8,572 bases of DNA from Bacteroidales bacterium. Its GTDB lineage: Bacteria > Bacteroidota > Bacteroidia > Bacteroidales > WCHB1-69. Of the stretch, positions 1 through 6,770 are shown piece after piece. Within the stretch, counting starts at the first letter, position 1. Each line of letters opens with the position of its first letter. The position numbers and the translations under genes are program-made. The notes below the pieces were generated by a model that saw nothing but the letters and a program-made list of their open reading frames with translations, ran no database searches and was not told where the DNA came from. The stretch is taken from contig JAISRU010000044.1 of assembly GCA_031273515.1 (NCBI GenBank), forward strand, positions 1 through 8,572. The letters are read 5' to 3'.

Positions 1-30
1 TGAAAAAAATGAAATAATAATCTGCTGTTT

Positions 31-903
31 ATGGAAATTCAACATTCGGAAATGCCCTTGCAAGCAGACGGAAGCGTTTATCATCTGAATTTGCGTCCGG
101 ACGAACTTGCAGATACGGTTCTTTTGGTGGGAGACCCCGGTCGTGTAGCTGTAATATCTTCCCGATTCGACGTCATTGAAGTCAAGAAGCAAAATCGGGA
201 AATGCTGACCCATACAGGACTGTATCAGGGGAAAAGAATCAGTGTCGTATCCACGGGAATGGGGACTGATAATTTAGATATCGTCATGAATGAGCTGGAT
301 GCGCTCGTCAATATCGATTTGGATAAACGTATTGTGAAATCGTCGCATAAATCCTTAAATCTAATCCGATTGGGGACATGCGGAAGTTTGCAGTCCGATT
401 TGGAGGTCAATACCTGTATCGCTTCTGCCTACAGTCTGGGATTGGACGGCTTGCTGCATTATTACAAACACAATCAGGACATGTCCGAAAAAGAAATTGT
501 AGACCGGTTTATTGAGAAAACGGCATGGCGTCCTGTTTTTCCGTATCCTTATGCCGTTGCCGCTTCCGACGACTTGTTGCAGCAAATCGCTTTTGACATG
601 TCCAAAGGAATTACCGTAACCGCATCCGGTTTTTATGCTCCGCAGTGTCGGATGTTGCGTTTGCCTCTGGGAATGCCCGATTTTGCACAACAATTAATAA
701 ACGTCGAATGTAAAGGCTTCAAATTCACAAATATGGAAATGGAAACTTCCGCTTTGTATGGACTGAGTAAATTGCTTGGACATAAAGCGCTTACTGTTTG
801 TCTTGTGATTGCCAACCGTCCCAACGGAACATTCAGCGAGGATTATAAACCGGCTATCGGAAAACTGATTGAAACAGTCCTGAAGAGAGTAACAAAATTG
901 TGA
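31..903 (+). CDS. udp: Uridine phosphorylase-type nucleoside phosphorylase (NP-I family)
   Basis: The 290-residue protein belongs to the NP-I nucleoside phosphorylases, which split a nucleoside with phosphate into a free base and (deoxy)ribose-1-phosphate in the cytosol for pyrimidine salvage. Visible motifs are YHLNL (His18), phosphate-loop GDPGR (34-38), Arg56, STGMG (74-78), RLGTCG (113-118), FYAPQCR (201-207), NMEMETSA (234-241) and VIANR (259-263). Gln205 and Arg207 align with the uracil-binding Gln166/Arg168 of E. coli Udp, and Glu236-Met237-Glu238 with its ribose-binding EME, which favours uridine over purine substrates. It is longer than E. coli Udp (about 253 residues) because of an extra segment near 86-110 that I recall from Bacteroides homologues. 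The ATG at 31 fits the family N-terminus; no Shine-Dalgarno is visible and the next ATG (52) would remove little. Terminators follow it, so it is not part of the downstream operon. The exact substrate range (uridine, thymidine, deoxyuridine) is inferred. Confidence 0.9.
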   Translation: MEIQHSEMPLQADGSVYHLNLRPDELADTVLLVGDPGRVAVISSRFDVIEVKKQNREMLTHTGLYQGKRISVVSTGMGTDNLDIVMNELDALVNIDLDKRIVKSSHKSLNLIRLGTCGSLQSDLEVNTCIASAYSLGLDGLLHYYKHNQDMSEKEIVDRFIEKTAWRPVFPYPYAVAASDDLLQQIAFDMSKGITVTASGFYAPQCRMLRLPLGMPDFAQQLINVECKGFKFTNMEMETSALYGLSKLLGHKALTVCLVIANRPNGTFSEDYKPAIGKLIETVLKRVTKL

Positions 904-942
904 TCCGAACGATTGAAAAATACACGGGAAATACAATTTTCA

Positions 943-975
943 TGCGAAAAATGCATCTTCTTTTTGCAGTTTTTT
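943..975 (+). terminator. Rho-independent terminator of the phosphorylase gene
   Basis: TGCGAAAAA (943-951) pairs with TTTTTGCA (961-968) with one bulged G and a 9-nt loop, followed by G and six T (970-975). It lies 40 nt after the stop codon at 903, the expected place for the end of that transcript. The stem is A/T-rich and therefore weak, which may explain the second hairpin just downstream. Confidence 0.5.
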
Positions 976-995
976 AGGGCAATAATTTTTCGTGA

Positions 996-1066
996 AGCGA
1001 TGCTCTGACTTTAAGTGTCCTATTATTAGACATTTGCAAAGTCTGATGACGCTCTTTTTTTTTTTT
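996..1066 (+). terminator. Second, stronger terminator with a 12-T tract
   Basis: Bases 1007-1019 pair with 1029-1043 (GACTTT with AAAGTC, AAG with TTT including one G-U, TGTC with GACA) with a two-base bulge at 1036-1037 and a 9-nt loop. AGCG (996-999) pairs with CGCT (1050-1053) across an internal loop, and twelve T follow (1055-1066). It sits between the phosphorylase and the tRNA promoter and so insulates the tRNA from upstream transcription. No TAnnTTTG box is visible just upstream, so I read it as a tandem terminator rather than a separate small RNA, but the structure is long enough for the latter to be possible. Confidence 0.6.
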
Positions 1067-1097
1067 CAAAGAATAAAAAACATACAAAAAAAAATTA

Positions 1098-1105
1098 TAC
1101 CTTTG
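1098..1105 (+). promoter_or_regulatory. Bacteroidota-type -7 box for tRNA-Gln
   Basis: TACCTTTG matches the Bacteroidota primary-sigma -7 consensus TAnnTTTG exactly. Transcription would start near 1112, about 9 nt before the mature tRNA 5' end. No convincing -33 TTTG lies at the usual 19-21 nt spacing; that stretch is mostly A. Confidence 0.6.
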
Positions 1106-1120
1106 CAACACATTTGTCAT

Positions 1121-1191
1121 TGACCAATGGTGTAATGGTAGCACTGCAGTTTTTGGTACTGCCTGTCTAGGTTCGAATCCTGGTTGGTCAA
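1121..1191 (+). tRNA. tRNA-Gln (anticodon TTG)
   Basis: A complete 71-nt cloverleaf can be drawn by hand. The acceptor stem TGACCAA (1121-1127) pairs fully with TTGGTCA (1184-1190), with discriminator A1191. The D arm has GTG/CAC with the AATGGTAG loop. The anticodon stem GCAGT (1146-1150) pairs with ACTGC (1158-1162) around loop TTTTGGT, giving anticodon TTG at 1153-1155, which reads CAA (and CAG by wobble). The variable loop is four bases, and T stem CTAGG/CCTGG encloses TTCGAAT. The U1-A72 first pair is typical of bacterial tRNA-Gln. CCA is not encoded, so it must be added after transcription. It is the first gene ahead of rimP-nusA-infB, 98 nt upstream of rimP, with a terminator between. 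Confidence 0.96.
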
Positions 1192-1211
1192 CATGTAAAA
1201 ACATACATTTG
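1184..1211 (+). promoter_or_regulatory. Possible second promoter for rimP-nusA-infB, overlapping the tRNA 3' end
   Basis: TACATTTG (1204-1211) is an exact TAnnTTTG match, and TTGG (1184-1187) inside the tRNA acceptor arm could act as a -33 element at a slightly short spacing. Transcription would start near 1218 and run through the hairpin at 1244-1274 before rimP. The same bases also form a short hairpin (1201-1209 with 1213-1221, one mismatch), so the box may be chance or part of tRNA 3' processing. Confidence 0.35.
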
Positions 1212-1243
1212 TAATGAATGTAGTGGGTTTTTAGGGTTTTTGA

Positions 1244-1274
1244 GGGGGGAGACTTGTGTGTCCCCCTTTTTTTT
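1244..1274 (+). terminator. GC-rich terminator between tRNA-Gln and rimP (possible attenuator)
   Basis: The run GGGGGG (1244-1249), a bulged A, then GAC (1251-1253) pairs with GTC and CCCC (1260-1266) around loop TTGTGT, and eight T follow (1267-1274). This is a textbook intrinsic terminator for the tRNA transcript. It ends only 15 nt before the rimP ATG, leaving no room for a promoter after it. Every rimP message therefore has to cross it, which makes it a candidate regulatory terminator for the operon. Confidence 0.75.
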
Positions 1275-1289
1275 GGTGTTTTTTGAAAG

Positions 1290-1742
1290 ATGGGGGATAT
1301 AACAGTTAAATTGATTACAGAATTAGTAGAAGAGAAAATTGTCGGAACAGATTTATTTATCGGAGAAATAAAAATAAAGCAGGGAAATAATATTCAAGTG
1401 TTCTTGGATGGAGATAGCGGCGTTACAATAGAACAATGTGTTGCTGTGAGTCGCCATATAGAACATAATCTTGATCGTACAAGAGAAGATTTTGAATTGC
1501 ATGTATCTTCGTATGGGATAGGTCAGCCGCTTAAATTTCTTCGGCAGTATAAAAATGCGGTGGGAAAGCAGCTTTCTGTTATTACGGAAGAAAGTACAAG
1601 GTATTCGGGTAAATTAGTACGGGCAGACGAACAGATAATCGTACTGGAAATACCTGCAACCAGAAAAAAAGATCCCGCTGTACCGACAGAAATACCTGTT
1701 TCAACCATAAAGACGGCAAAAATAGAAGTTGTATTTAATTAG
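1290..1742 (+). CDS. rimP: Ribosome maturation factor RimP
   Basis: This 150-residue protein is RimP (formerly YhbC), a cytosolic factor needed for late assembly of the 30S ribosomal subunit. The N-terminal alpha/beta domain (about 1-85) carries the family patterns VFLDGDSGVTIEQC followed by VSR (37-55) and HVSSYGIGQPLKF (71-83). The second matches the widespread VSSPGLDRPL motif, with Tyr for Pro and GIGQP in place of GLDRP, as I recall from other Bacteroidota. The C-terminal part (about 88-150) fits the small SH3-like beta-barrel (VGKQLSV, YSGKLV, I/V-rich strands). Its length is normal for the family. The ATG at 1290 gives the expected N-terminus, and no good Shine-Dalgarno is present. It lies 17 nt before nusA in the conserved rimP-nusA-infB order, which strongly supports the call given the low sequence conservation of RimP. 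Confidence 0.92.
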   Translation: MGDITVKLITELVEEKIVGTDLFIGEIKIKQGNNIQVFLDGDSGVTIEQCVAVSRHIEHNLDRTREDFELHVSSYGIGQPLKFLRQYKNAVGKQLSVITEESTRYSGKLVRADEQIIVLEIPATRKKDPAVPTEIPVSTIKTAKIEVVFN

Positions 1743-1746
1743 ATAT

Positions 1747-1752
1747 AAGGAA
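1747..1752 (+). promoter_or_regulatory. Shine-Dalgarno-like site of nusA
   Basis: AAGGAA lies in the 17-nt rimP-nusA gap, 7 nt before the nusA ATG. It is the only gene start in the window with a recognisable Shine-Dalgarno-like sequence, and it supports ATG 1760 as the start. Confidence 0.45.
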
Positions 1753-1759
1753 TAAAGAC

Positions 1760-3004
1760 ATGAGCGAAAATCTGAATTTGATAGACACTTTTGCAGAATT
1801 TAAAGAGTTCAAAAATATAGAACGGGAATCACTGATGCGTATTCTGGAAGATATTTTCAAACAAATGTTGCAGCGGAAATACGGAGCGGACGCACATATT
1901 GATGTTATTGTAAATGTAGATAAAGGCGACGTTGAATTTCAACGGTGGTTGGAAATTGTGGAAGACGGACAAATTACAAATGAAAGCACTCAAATTGAAT
2001 TGTCCAAAGCCGTGAAAATAGAACCTGATTTTGAAGTAGGCGAAGAGTTGTTTGAAACAATTCGTTTGCAAAATTTTGGAAGACGTGATATTGTCGCAAT
2101 GCGTCAAAGTCTGGTTGCTAAAATTACAGAGTACGAAAAAGAACTTGTTTATCAGAAATATGATAAAAAGACAGGAGAAATTATCAACGGGACTGTTACT
2201 CAGGCATGGAGAAAAGACGTAACTTTTATCGACGATGATGGAGTGGAATTTATTCTTCCCAAAACAGAACAGATTCCCCGTGATTATTATAAAAAAGGAG
2301 ACACTGTTCGTGCAGTAATCCTGAAAGTAACGCCAAAAACAAACGAAGCTCCCCTGATTATTGCTTCACGGATTGCCCCGCTGTTTTTAGAAAGACTGAT
2401 GGAAGAAGAAATTCCTGAAATTGAGGACGGATTGATTTCTATCCGCAATATAGTTCGTCTTCCGGGAGAACGTGCAAAAGTAGCAGTGGAAGCATACGAC
2501 GACAGAATTGATCCGGTAGGGTCTTGCGTGGGAATGAAAGGAGTTCGTATTCATGGGATTGTCCGTGAATTAAGAGAGGAAAATATTGATATTATCCACT
2601 ATACAACCAATGCGAATTTATACATTACAAGGGCGTTAAGTCCTGCAAAAATCACTGCCCTCGAAGTGAATGAAAGTAATAAAACTGCTATTGCCTATAT
2701 GAAAGCAGACCAAATATCACTCGCAATAGGCAAAAACGGAACTAATATCAAATTGGCAAACAAACTGACCGGATATGAAATTGATATCACGCGAGAAAAT
2801 GCACTCGGTGAAGAAGATATCGTATTGCAGGAATTTGCCGATGAAATAGACCAGTGGATCATTGATACGCTGAAAAAAATTGGTTGCGATACAGGAAAGA
2901 GTGTTCTGGAACTGAGCCGCGAAGAATTGATTCGTCGGACAGATCTCGAAGAAGAAACAATAGATGAGGTAATTCGTATCATTAAAGAAGAGTTTGAAAA
3001 ATAA
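1760..3004 (+). CDS. nusA: Transcription termination/antitermination factor NusA
   Basis: The 414-residue protein is NusA, which binds RNA polymerase and nascent RNA and controls pausing, intrinsic termination and antitermination. Domain order is canonical: RNA-polymerase-binding N-terminal domain (about 1-125, ending with IVAMRQSLVAKITEYEKE), S1 domain (about 137-203, with GTVTQAWRKDVTF), KH1 (about 205-280, with DPVGSCVGMKGVRI at 251-264) and KH2 (about 285-347, with the GKNG loop at 324-327 inside QISLAIGKNGTNIKLA). A short C-terminal helical segment (about 350-414) has one helix-hairpin-helix-like stretch. It lacks the two acidic repeats that extend E. coli NusA to 495 residues, so its length is normal for this phylum. 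It is transcribed with rimP and infB. In E. coli NusA limits its own operon at terminators upstream of rimP; a similar loop is plausible here because a terminator lies in the rimP leader, but that is inference. Confidence 0.97.
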   Translation: MSENLNLIDTFAEFKEFKNIERESLMRILEDIFKQMLQRKYGADAHIDVIVNVDKGDVEFQRWLEIVEDGQITNESTQIELSKAVKIEPDFEVGEELFETIRLQNFGRRDIVAMRQSLVAKITEYEKELVYQKYDKKTGEIINGTVTQAWRKDVTFIDDDGVEFILPKTEQIPRDYYKKGDTVRAVILKVTPKTNEAPLIIASRIAPLFLERLMEEEIPEIEDGLISIRNIVRLPGERAKVAVEAYDDRIDPVGSCVGMKGVRIHGIVRELREENIDIIHYTTNANLYITRALSPAKITALEVNESNKTAIAYMKADQISLAIGKNGTNIKLANKLTGYEIDITRENALGEEDIVLQEFADEIDQWIIDTLKKIGCDTGKSVLELSREELIRRTDLEEETIDEVIRIIKEEFEK

Positions 3005-3058
3005 AAACGACAGTATCCATAATCTATACAAAAAGCCGTTAAATAAAATTATTTGTTG

Positions 3059-6000
3059 ATGTCAGAAGAAATAAAAATACCTCGATTAGGAAAAGCAGCC
3101 ATAGAATTTAATATAGCTACATCTACTATTGTAGAATTTCTGTCTAAAAAGGGATTTACAATAGAAGACAGTATTAATACCAAATTAACAGCCGATATGT
3201 ATAATTTACTGACAAAGGAATACCAATCGGAAAAAAATATTAAAGAAGTGGCTCAAAGATTAGATATCGGCACAACTGTTTCCAAACGGACGTCAACAGG
3301 ATTTAAAACAGGAAAAGGATCTATTAAAAAAGAACTGAAAAAAGAATTGGCAAAAGCAACAGACAATAATCTCAAGAAAACGACAATCAGTCAAAAAGCA
3401 GTCGCCGAAGAAAAAAAGACAACGGAAAAGATAACAACCGTAGAAAAGGCGTCTATCACTGAAACTCCTGTTGAAATGCCTGTTGAAACTCCTGTTGAAA
3501 CAGAAACGGAAAGAAAAATCCACAAATTCAAAATATTAGGCACTGTCGATCTGGATACAATCAACGACAGAGCAAAAACAGGCAAAAAGACAAAAGACAA
3601 GACAGGCAAAACAGAGCCCGCCGAAGAAACAAAAGAAAAAAAGAACGTCAAAGAAAAGAAAAAAGCGGGAGCAATAAAAACGGAAGAAGTAAAATCTGTC
3701 GATGCAAAAGAACAGACTGAAGTACAAGAGGTAAAACAGCTTGAAAAAGTCGAACAACAACCTGAAGAACAGCTTGAAAAACAGAAAGTAATACCTGTTT
3801 CGGAAGAAAAGACTCAACAGGAAGATAATCTGCAACAGGAAACGGCAATGACGGAAAAAATCGTCAAAGAAAAAGAACCCGAACCATCCGAACAGTCCGA
3901 ACCGAAAGAAGAAATTAAATCGGAAAAAGACATCGAGGAAGCGACTGTTGTGGAAGAAAAAGAAGCTCCGGAACTCTTTAAACCGGGAACGCCCAAATTG
4001 TCAATGCCTACAGTTGTCGGGAAAGTTGATCTGGAAGCGCTCAAAAACAAGAACAAATCGCCAAATAAAACATACGCAGAACTAAAAAGAGAAAATGAAG
4101 AACGTATGTGGGCGGAACGTGCGGCGCTAAGAGCAAAAAGAAAAGAACGACATCATTCCAACAAAAAGAAAGATCAAACGACAACACACGAACAGAAAGA
4201 TCAAACAACATCACACGAAAAGGCAAAAAGACAGGAATATACGTCGGATAAAAAGGACAAACACGACAATTTATTCAAGCCTGCCGTAGAGAAATTATCG
4301 GGCGTTAAAGTGGTGGATAAAATTGATCTTTCTTCATCAAGAAGAGAAAACGATAAGAAACCTGAACAGGGAAGACACGACCAACGAAGACAGGATCAGG
4401 GTAAATCTGAACACGGAAAACACGACCAACGAAGACAGGATCAAGGGAAGCCCGATCACGGAAGACCCGACCAGAGAAGACAGGATCAAGGTAGACCTGA
4501 ACACAAAAAATACGACCAGCGAAAGCCCGATCAGGGAAGACCCGACCCAAAGAAGCAGGATCAGCCTAAGACGGACAAAGACGGAAAACGGGAACAGCGT
4601 CCGCGTTTCATTAAATTTAAAGATACCGATGCAAAGCCCGGACGTACTTATCAAAAAGATTTGTACAAACGGAGTACCCTAAGGGGAGAGAAGAAAGCCG
4701 AAATTACCAACGAAGAAGTTGATTCTCAAATTCGTAGAACGATGGCTCGTATGGCTCCTTCGGGAAAGACGAAATCGTCAAAGTACCGTCGGGAGAAACG
4801 CGAACAGATACATCAGGAAATAGAACAGGCACAGGAACGTCAGGCGCAGGAAAGAAGCATTTTGAAAGTAACGGAATTTGTTACGGTCAACGATTTGGCA
4901 AACATGTTGAATATACCTGTCAATCAGCTTATCGGAACTTGTATGAACATCGGATTGGTTGTGGCTATCAATCAGCGTTTAGATGCGGAAACCATTGTTC
5001 TTCTGGCGGAAGACAACAATTATTCCGTTCAGTTTGTCGGCGTCGATGAAGAAGAAGAAAAACAGGAAGACCATTCCAATCCTGAAGATTGGATACACAG
5101 AGCGCCTATTGTTACCGTTATGGGACATGTCGATCATGGAAAAACGTCTTTATTGGACTATATTCGCAAGACAAACATCATAGCAGGAGAGGCAGGCGGA
5201 ATTACGCAACACATCGGAGCTTACGAAGTCGACTTGGGAGAAGGTCGTAAAATCACATTTTTGGATACGCCCGGACACGAAGCCTTTACTGCCATGCGGG
5301 CAAGGGGAGCTAAAGTAACGGACATCGTCATTGTGGTTATTGCGGCAGACGATTCGATTATGCCTCAGACAGTAGAGGCTATTAATCACGCTCAGGCGGC
5401 GGGAGTCCCCATGATTTTTGCGATTAACAAGATTGATAAACCGGGGGCTGATCCTGAAAAAATCCGTGCTGCATTGGCGAACATGAATTTGTTGGTCGAA
5501 GAATGGGGAGGAAAAATTCAGAGTCAGGATATTTCCGCAAAGAAAGGCATCAACGTGGACATCTTGTTGGAGAAAATATTGATTGAAGCTGAGATGCTTG
5601 AATTGCAGGCAAATCCAAAAGCGACCGCAACGGGGACTGTCATCGAATCGTCTTTGGATAAAGGACGCGGCTATATTGCCAAGATGCTGATCCAAAACGG
5701 GACGCTGCACAAAGGAGAGGTTATTGCGGCAGGAACAAGTTACGGGAAAATTAGAGCCATGTACAATCAATGGAATCAACTTATTACGTCTGCAGGACCC
5801 TCTTCGCCTATTTTATTGCTCGGATTGGACAGCGCTCCTCAGGCGGGGGATACTTTCAAAGTTTATTCCGACGAAAGGGAAGCCAAATCTTTGGTAGGCA
5901 AGCGTCAGCAGCTTATTCGGGAACAGGGATTACGCACGCAAAAACATATTACGCTCACCGAAATAGGACGACGTATCACGGTAGGCGATTTCAAAGAATT

Positions 6001-6613
6001 GAATATCATCGTAAAAGGAGACGTCGACGGTTCTATTGAAGCCTTATCCGACGCCTTGCTTCGTCTGACGACAGAGGGAGTAGAAGTAAAGGTAATCCAT
6101 AAATCGGTTGGTCAGGTTACGGAGTCGGACGTATTGTTAGCATCTGCGTCGAATGCGATTATCATTGCATTTCAGGTACGTCCGTCGGCTGGGGCGCGCA
6201 AATTAGCAGAACAGGAGCAGATAGATATTCGCACCTATTCCATTATTTATGATGTTATCAATGAGATAAAAGACGCCATTGAAGGTATGAGAGCGCCCGA
6301 AATGAAAGAAATTATTGTTTGCAATATTGAAGTTCGTCAGATTTTCCGTGTTTCAAAAGTGGGTGTGGTCGCAGGTTGTTATATTCTCGACGGAAAAATA
6401 CAAAGAAATACACGTATCCGCGTAATTCGCGATGGCATCGTGATCTTTACAGGAAAATTAGGTTCGTTGAAACGTTTTAAAGAAGATGTAAGAGAATTGT
6501 CCGCAGGCTATGAATGCGGTCTGAATATTGAAAGTTTTAACGATGTTCAAGTCGGCGATATTATCGAAGGCTTCGAAGAAATCGAAGTCAAAAGACAAGC
6601 AAGCAAAAATTGA
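3059..6613 (+). CDS. infB: Translation initiation factor IF-2 with an unusually long charged linker
   Basis: IF2 is the GTPase that brings formyl-Met-tRNA to the 30S subunit and promotes subunit joining. The 1184 residues begin with a small helical domain (about 8-65, [13 protein letters not shown]), then a Lys/Glu/Gln-rich linker (about 75-590), a second N-terminal domain (about 602-660, [17 protein letters not shown]), and the GTPase: G1 GHVDHGKT (689-696), G2 Thr716 in [11 protein letters not shown]3 DTPGH with catalytic His740 (736-740), G4 NKID (790-793), G5 SAK (826-828). Beta-barrel domain II, domain III and the initiator-tRNA-binding C-terminal domain ([14 protein letters not shown]) complete it. 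E. coli IF2 has 890 residues; the extra length is all linker. The frame is open upstream with TTG-TTG-ATG at 3053-3061; I chose the ATG. No Shine-Dalgarno is present. It follows nusA by 54 nt. Its stop codon lies inside the repeat element at 6608-6764, so the last residue or two may derive from that insertion. Confidence 0.97.
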   Translation: MSEEIKIPRLGKAAIEFNIATSTIVEFLSKKGFTIEDSINTKLTADMYNLLTKEYQSEKNIKEVAQRLDIGTTVSKRTSTGFKTGKGSIKKELKKELAKATDNNLKKTTISQKAVAEEKKTTEKITTVEKASITETPVEMPVETPVETETERKIHKFKILGTVDLDTINDRAKTGKKTKDKTGKTEPAEETKEKKNVKEKKKAGAIKTEEVKSVDAKEQTEVQEVKQLEKVEQQPEEQLEKQKVIPVSEEKTQQEDNLQQETAMTEKIVKEKEPEPSEQSEPKEEIKSEKDIEEATVVEEKEAPELFKPGTPKLSMPTVVGKVDLEALKNKNKSPNKTYAELKRENEERMWAERAALRAKRKERHHSNKKKDQTTTHEQKDQTTSHEKAKRQEYTSDKKDKHDNLFKPAVEKLSGVKVVDKIDLSSSRRENDKKPEQGRHDQRRQDQGKSEHGKHDQRRQDQGKPDHGRPDQRRQDQGRPEHKKYDQRKPDQGRPDPKKQDQPKTDKDGKREQRPRFIKFKDTDAKPGRTYQKDLYKRSTLRGEKKAEITNEEVDSQIRRTMARMAPSGKTKSSKYRREKREQIHQEIEQAQERQAQERSILKVTEFVTVNDLANMLNIPVNQLIGTCMNIGLVVAINQRLDAETIVLLAEDNNYSVQFVGVDEEEEKQEDHSNPEDWIHRAPIVTVMGHVDHGKTSLLDYIRKTNIIAGEAGGITQHIGAYEVDLGEGRKITFLDTPGHEAFTAMRARGAKVTDIVIVVIAADDSIMPQTVEAINHAQAAGVPMIFAINKIDKPGADPEKIRAALANMNLLVEEWGGKIQSQDISAKKGINVDILLEKILIEAEMLELQANPKATATGTVIESSLDKGRGYIAKMLIQNGTLHKGEVIAAGTSYGKIRAMYNQWNQLITSAGPSSPILLLGLDSAPQAGDTFKVYSDEREAKSLVGKRQQLIREQGLRTQKHITLTEIGRRITVGDFKELNIIVKGDVDGSIEALSDALLRLTTEGVEVKVIHKSVGQVTESDVLLASASNAIIIAFQVRPSAGARKLAEQEQIDIRTYSIIYDVINEIKDAIEGMRAPEMKEIIVCNIEVRQIFRVSKVGVVAGCYILDGKIQRNTRIRVIRDGIVIFTGKLGSLKRFKEDVRELSAGYECGLNIESFNDVQVGDIIEGFEEIEVKRQASKN
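4370..4579 (+). repeat. 45-nt in-frame tandem repeat inside infB
   Basis: Four consecutive 45-nt units (4370-4414, 4415-4459, 4460-4504, 4505-4549) and a decaying fifth encode 15-residue repeats of the form [15 protein letters not shown], from residue 438 to about 507 of IF2. The DQRRQDQG core is exact in the first three units, and the nucleotide sequence is also similar, so expansion was recent enough to be seen at DNA level. The peptide is very hydrophilic, dominated by Asp, Gln, Arg, Lys and His with no hydrophobic residues, so it should be disordered. Because the unit is a multiple of three, copy number can change without breaking the frame. Confidence 0.9.
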
Positions 6614-6656
6614 GAATTGAGAATTGCCATGCGGACGCTTTTTCCTCACCCCCTGC

Positions 6657-6678
6657 CCCTCTCCAATCTGGAGATGGG
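6657..6678. repeat. CT-rich hairpin inside the inverted-repeat element
   Basis: CCCTCTCCA (6657-6665) pairs with TGGAG-A-(T)-GGG (6669-6678) with one bulged base and a 3-nt loop. No T-tract follows in either direction, so it is not a classic intrinsic terminator, although it would form in messages from both convergent genes. The preceding text CTCACCCCCTGCCCCTCTCC (6645-6664) resembles an intergenic motif I recall from unrelated bacterial phyla. Confidence 0.6.
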
Positions 6679-6685
6679 AGAAAAA

Positions 6686-6722
6686 CTCTGTGTTCTTCGT
6701 GTCTTCTCTGTGGAACTCTGTG
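6686..6722. repeat. CTCTGTG repeat with a period of 9-11 nt
   Basis: CTCTGTG occurs at 6686, 6706 and 6716, with the variant CTTCGTG at 6695; successive offsets are 9, 11 and 10 nt. On the minus strand this reads as spaced CACAGAG words. The spacing is close to one helical turn. There is no reading frame and no known function; it lies in the interior of the inverted-repeat element. Confidence 0.7.
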
Positions 6723-6770
6723 AAATAATTTCTTCGTCCGAATGGCAATTCTCAATTCTCAATTAGATTG

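Larger units (their letters stand above)
6608..6764. repeat. 157-bp inverted-repeat element (MITE-like) filling the infB-lipoprotein gap
   Basis: The left arm 6608-6637 and the right arm 6735-6764 are inverted copies, identical at 29 of 30 positions (mismatch: G6631 in the left arm). Each arm begins with AATTGAG twice plus AATTG and then CCATnCGGACG. The interior (6638-6734) contains no reading frame and differs between halves, so this is not a simple palindrome; it holds a CT-rich hairpin and a CTCTGTG repeat. The left arm contains the infB TGA (6611-6613), and the right arm ends 6 nt before the stop of the convergent gene. No clear target-site duplication is visible and no transposase is encoded, so a non-autonomous mobile element is a reasonable but unproven reading. 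Alternatively it could have arisen from two opposed copies of a heptamer repeat and now serve as a structured 3' end for both genes. Confidence 0.75.

Noticed and set aside
31..903. AMP nucleosidase or purine nucleoside phosphorylase identity
   Set aside because: The Gln205/Arg207 pair in FYAPQCR fits the uracil-binding residues of uridine phosphorylase better than purine-specific members of the family.
4323..4682. 119-residue plus-strand frame overlapping infB
   Set aside because: It is a frame-shifted reading of the 45-nt repeat of infB; its repetitive Arg/Asn/Thr-rich product follows from the repeat.
5150..5779. 209-residue minus-strand frame opposite the IF2 GTPase domain
   Set aside because: It overlaps the most conserved part of infB entirely, has no recognisable domain, and is explained as an antisense shadow.
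6608..6764. Classic intrinsic terminator for infB or the lipoprotein gene
   Set aside because: Long stems exist but no T-tract follows in either direction, so I list it as an inverted-repeat element only.
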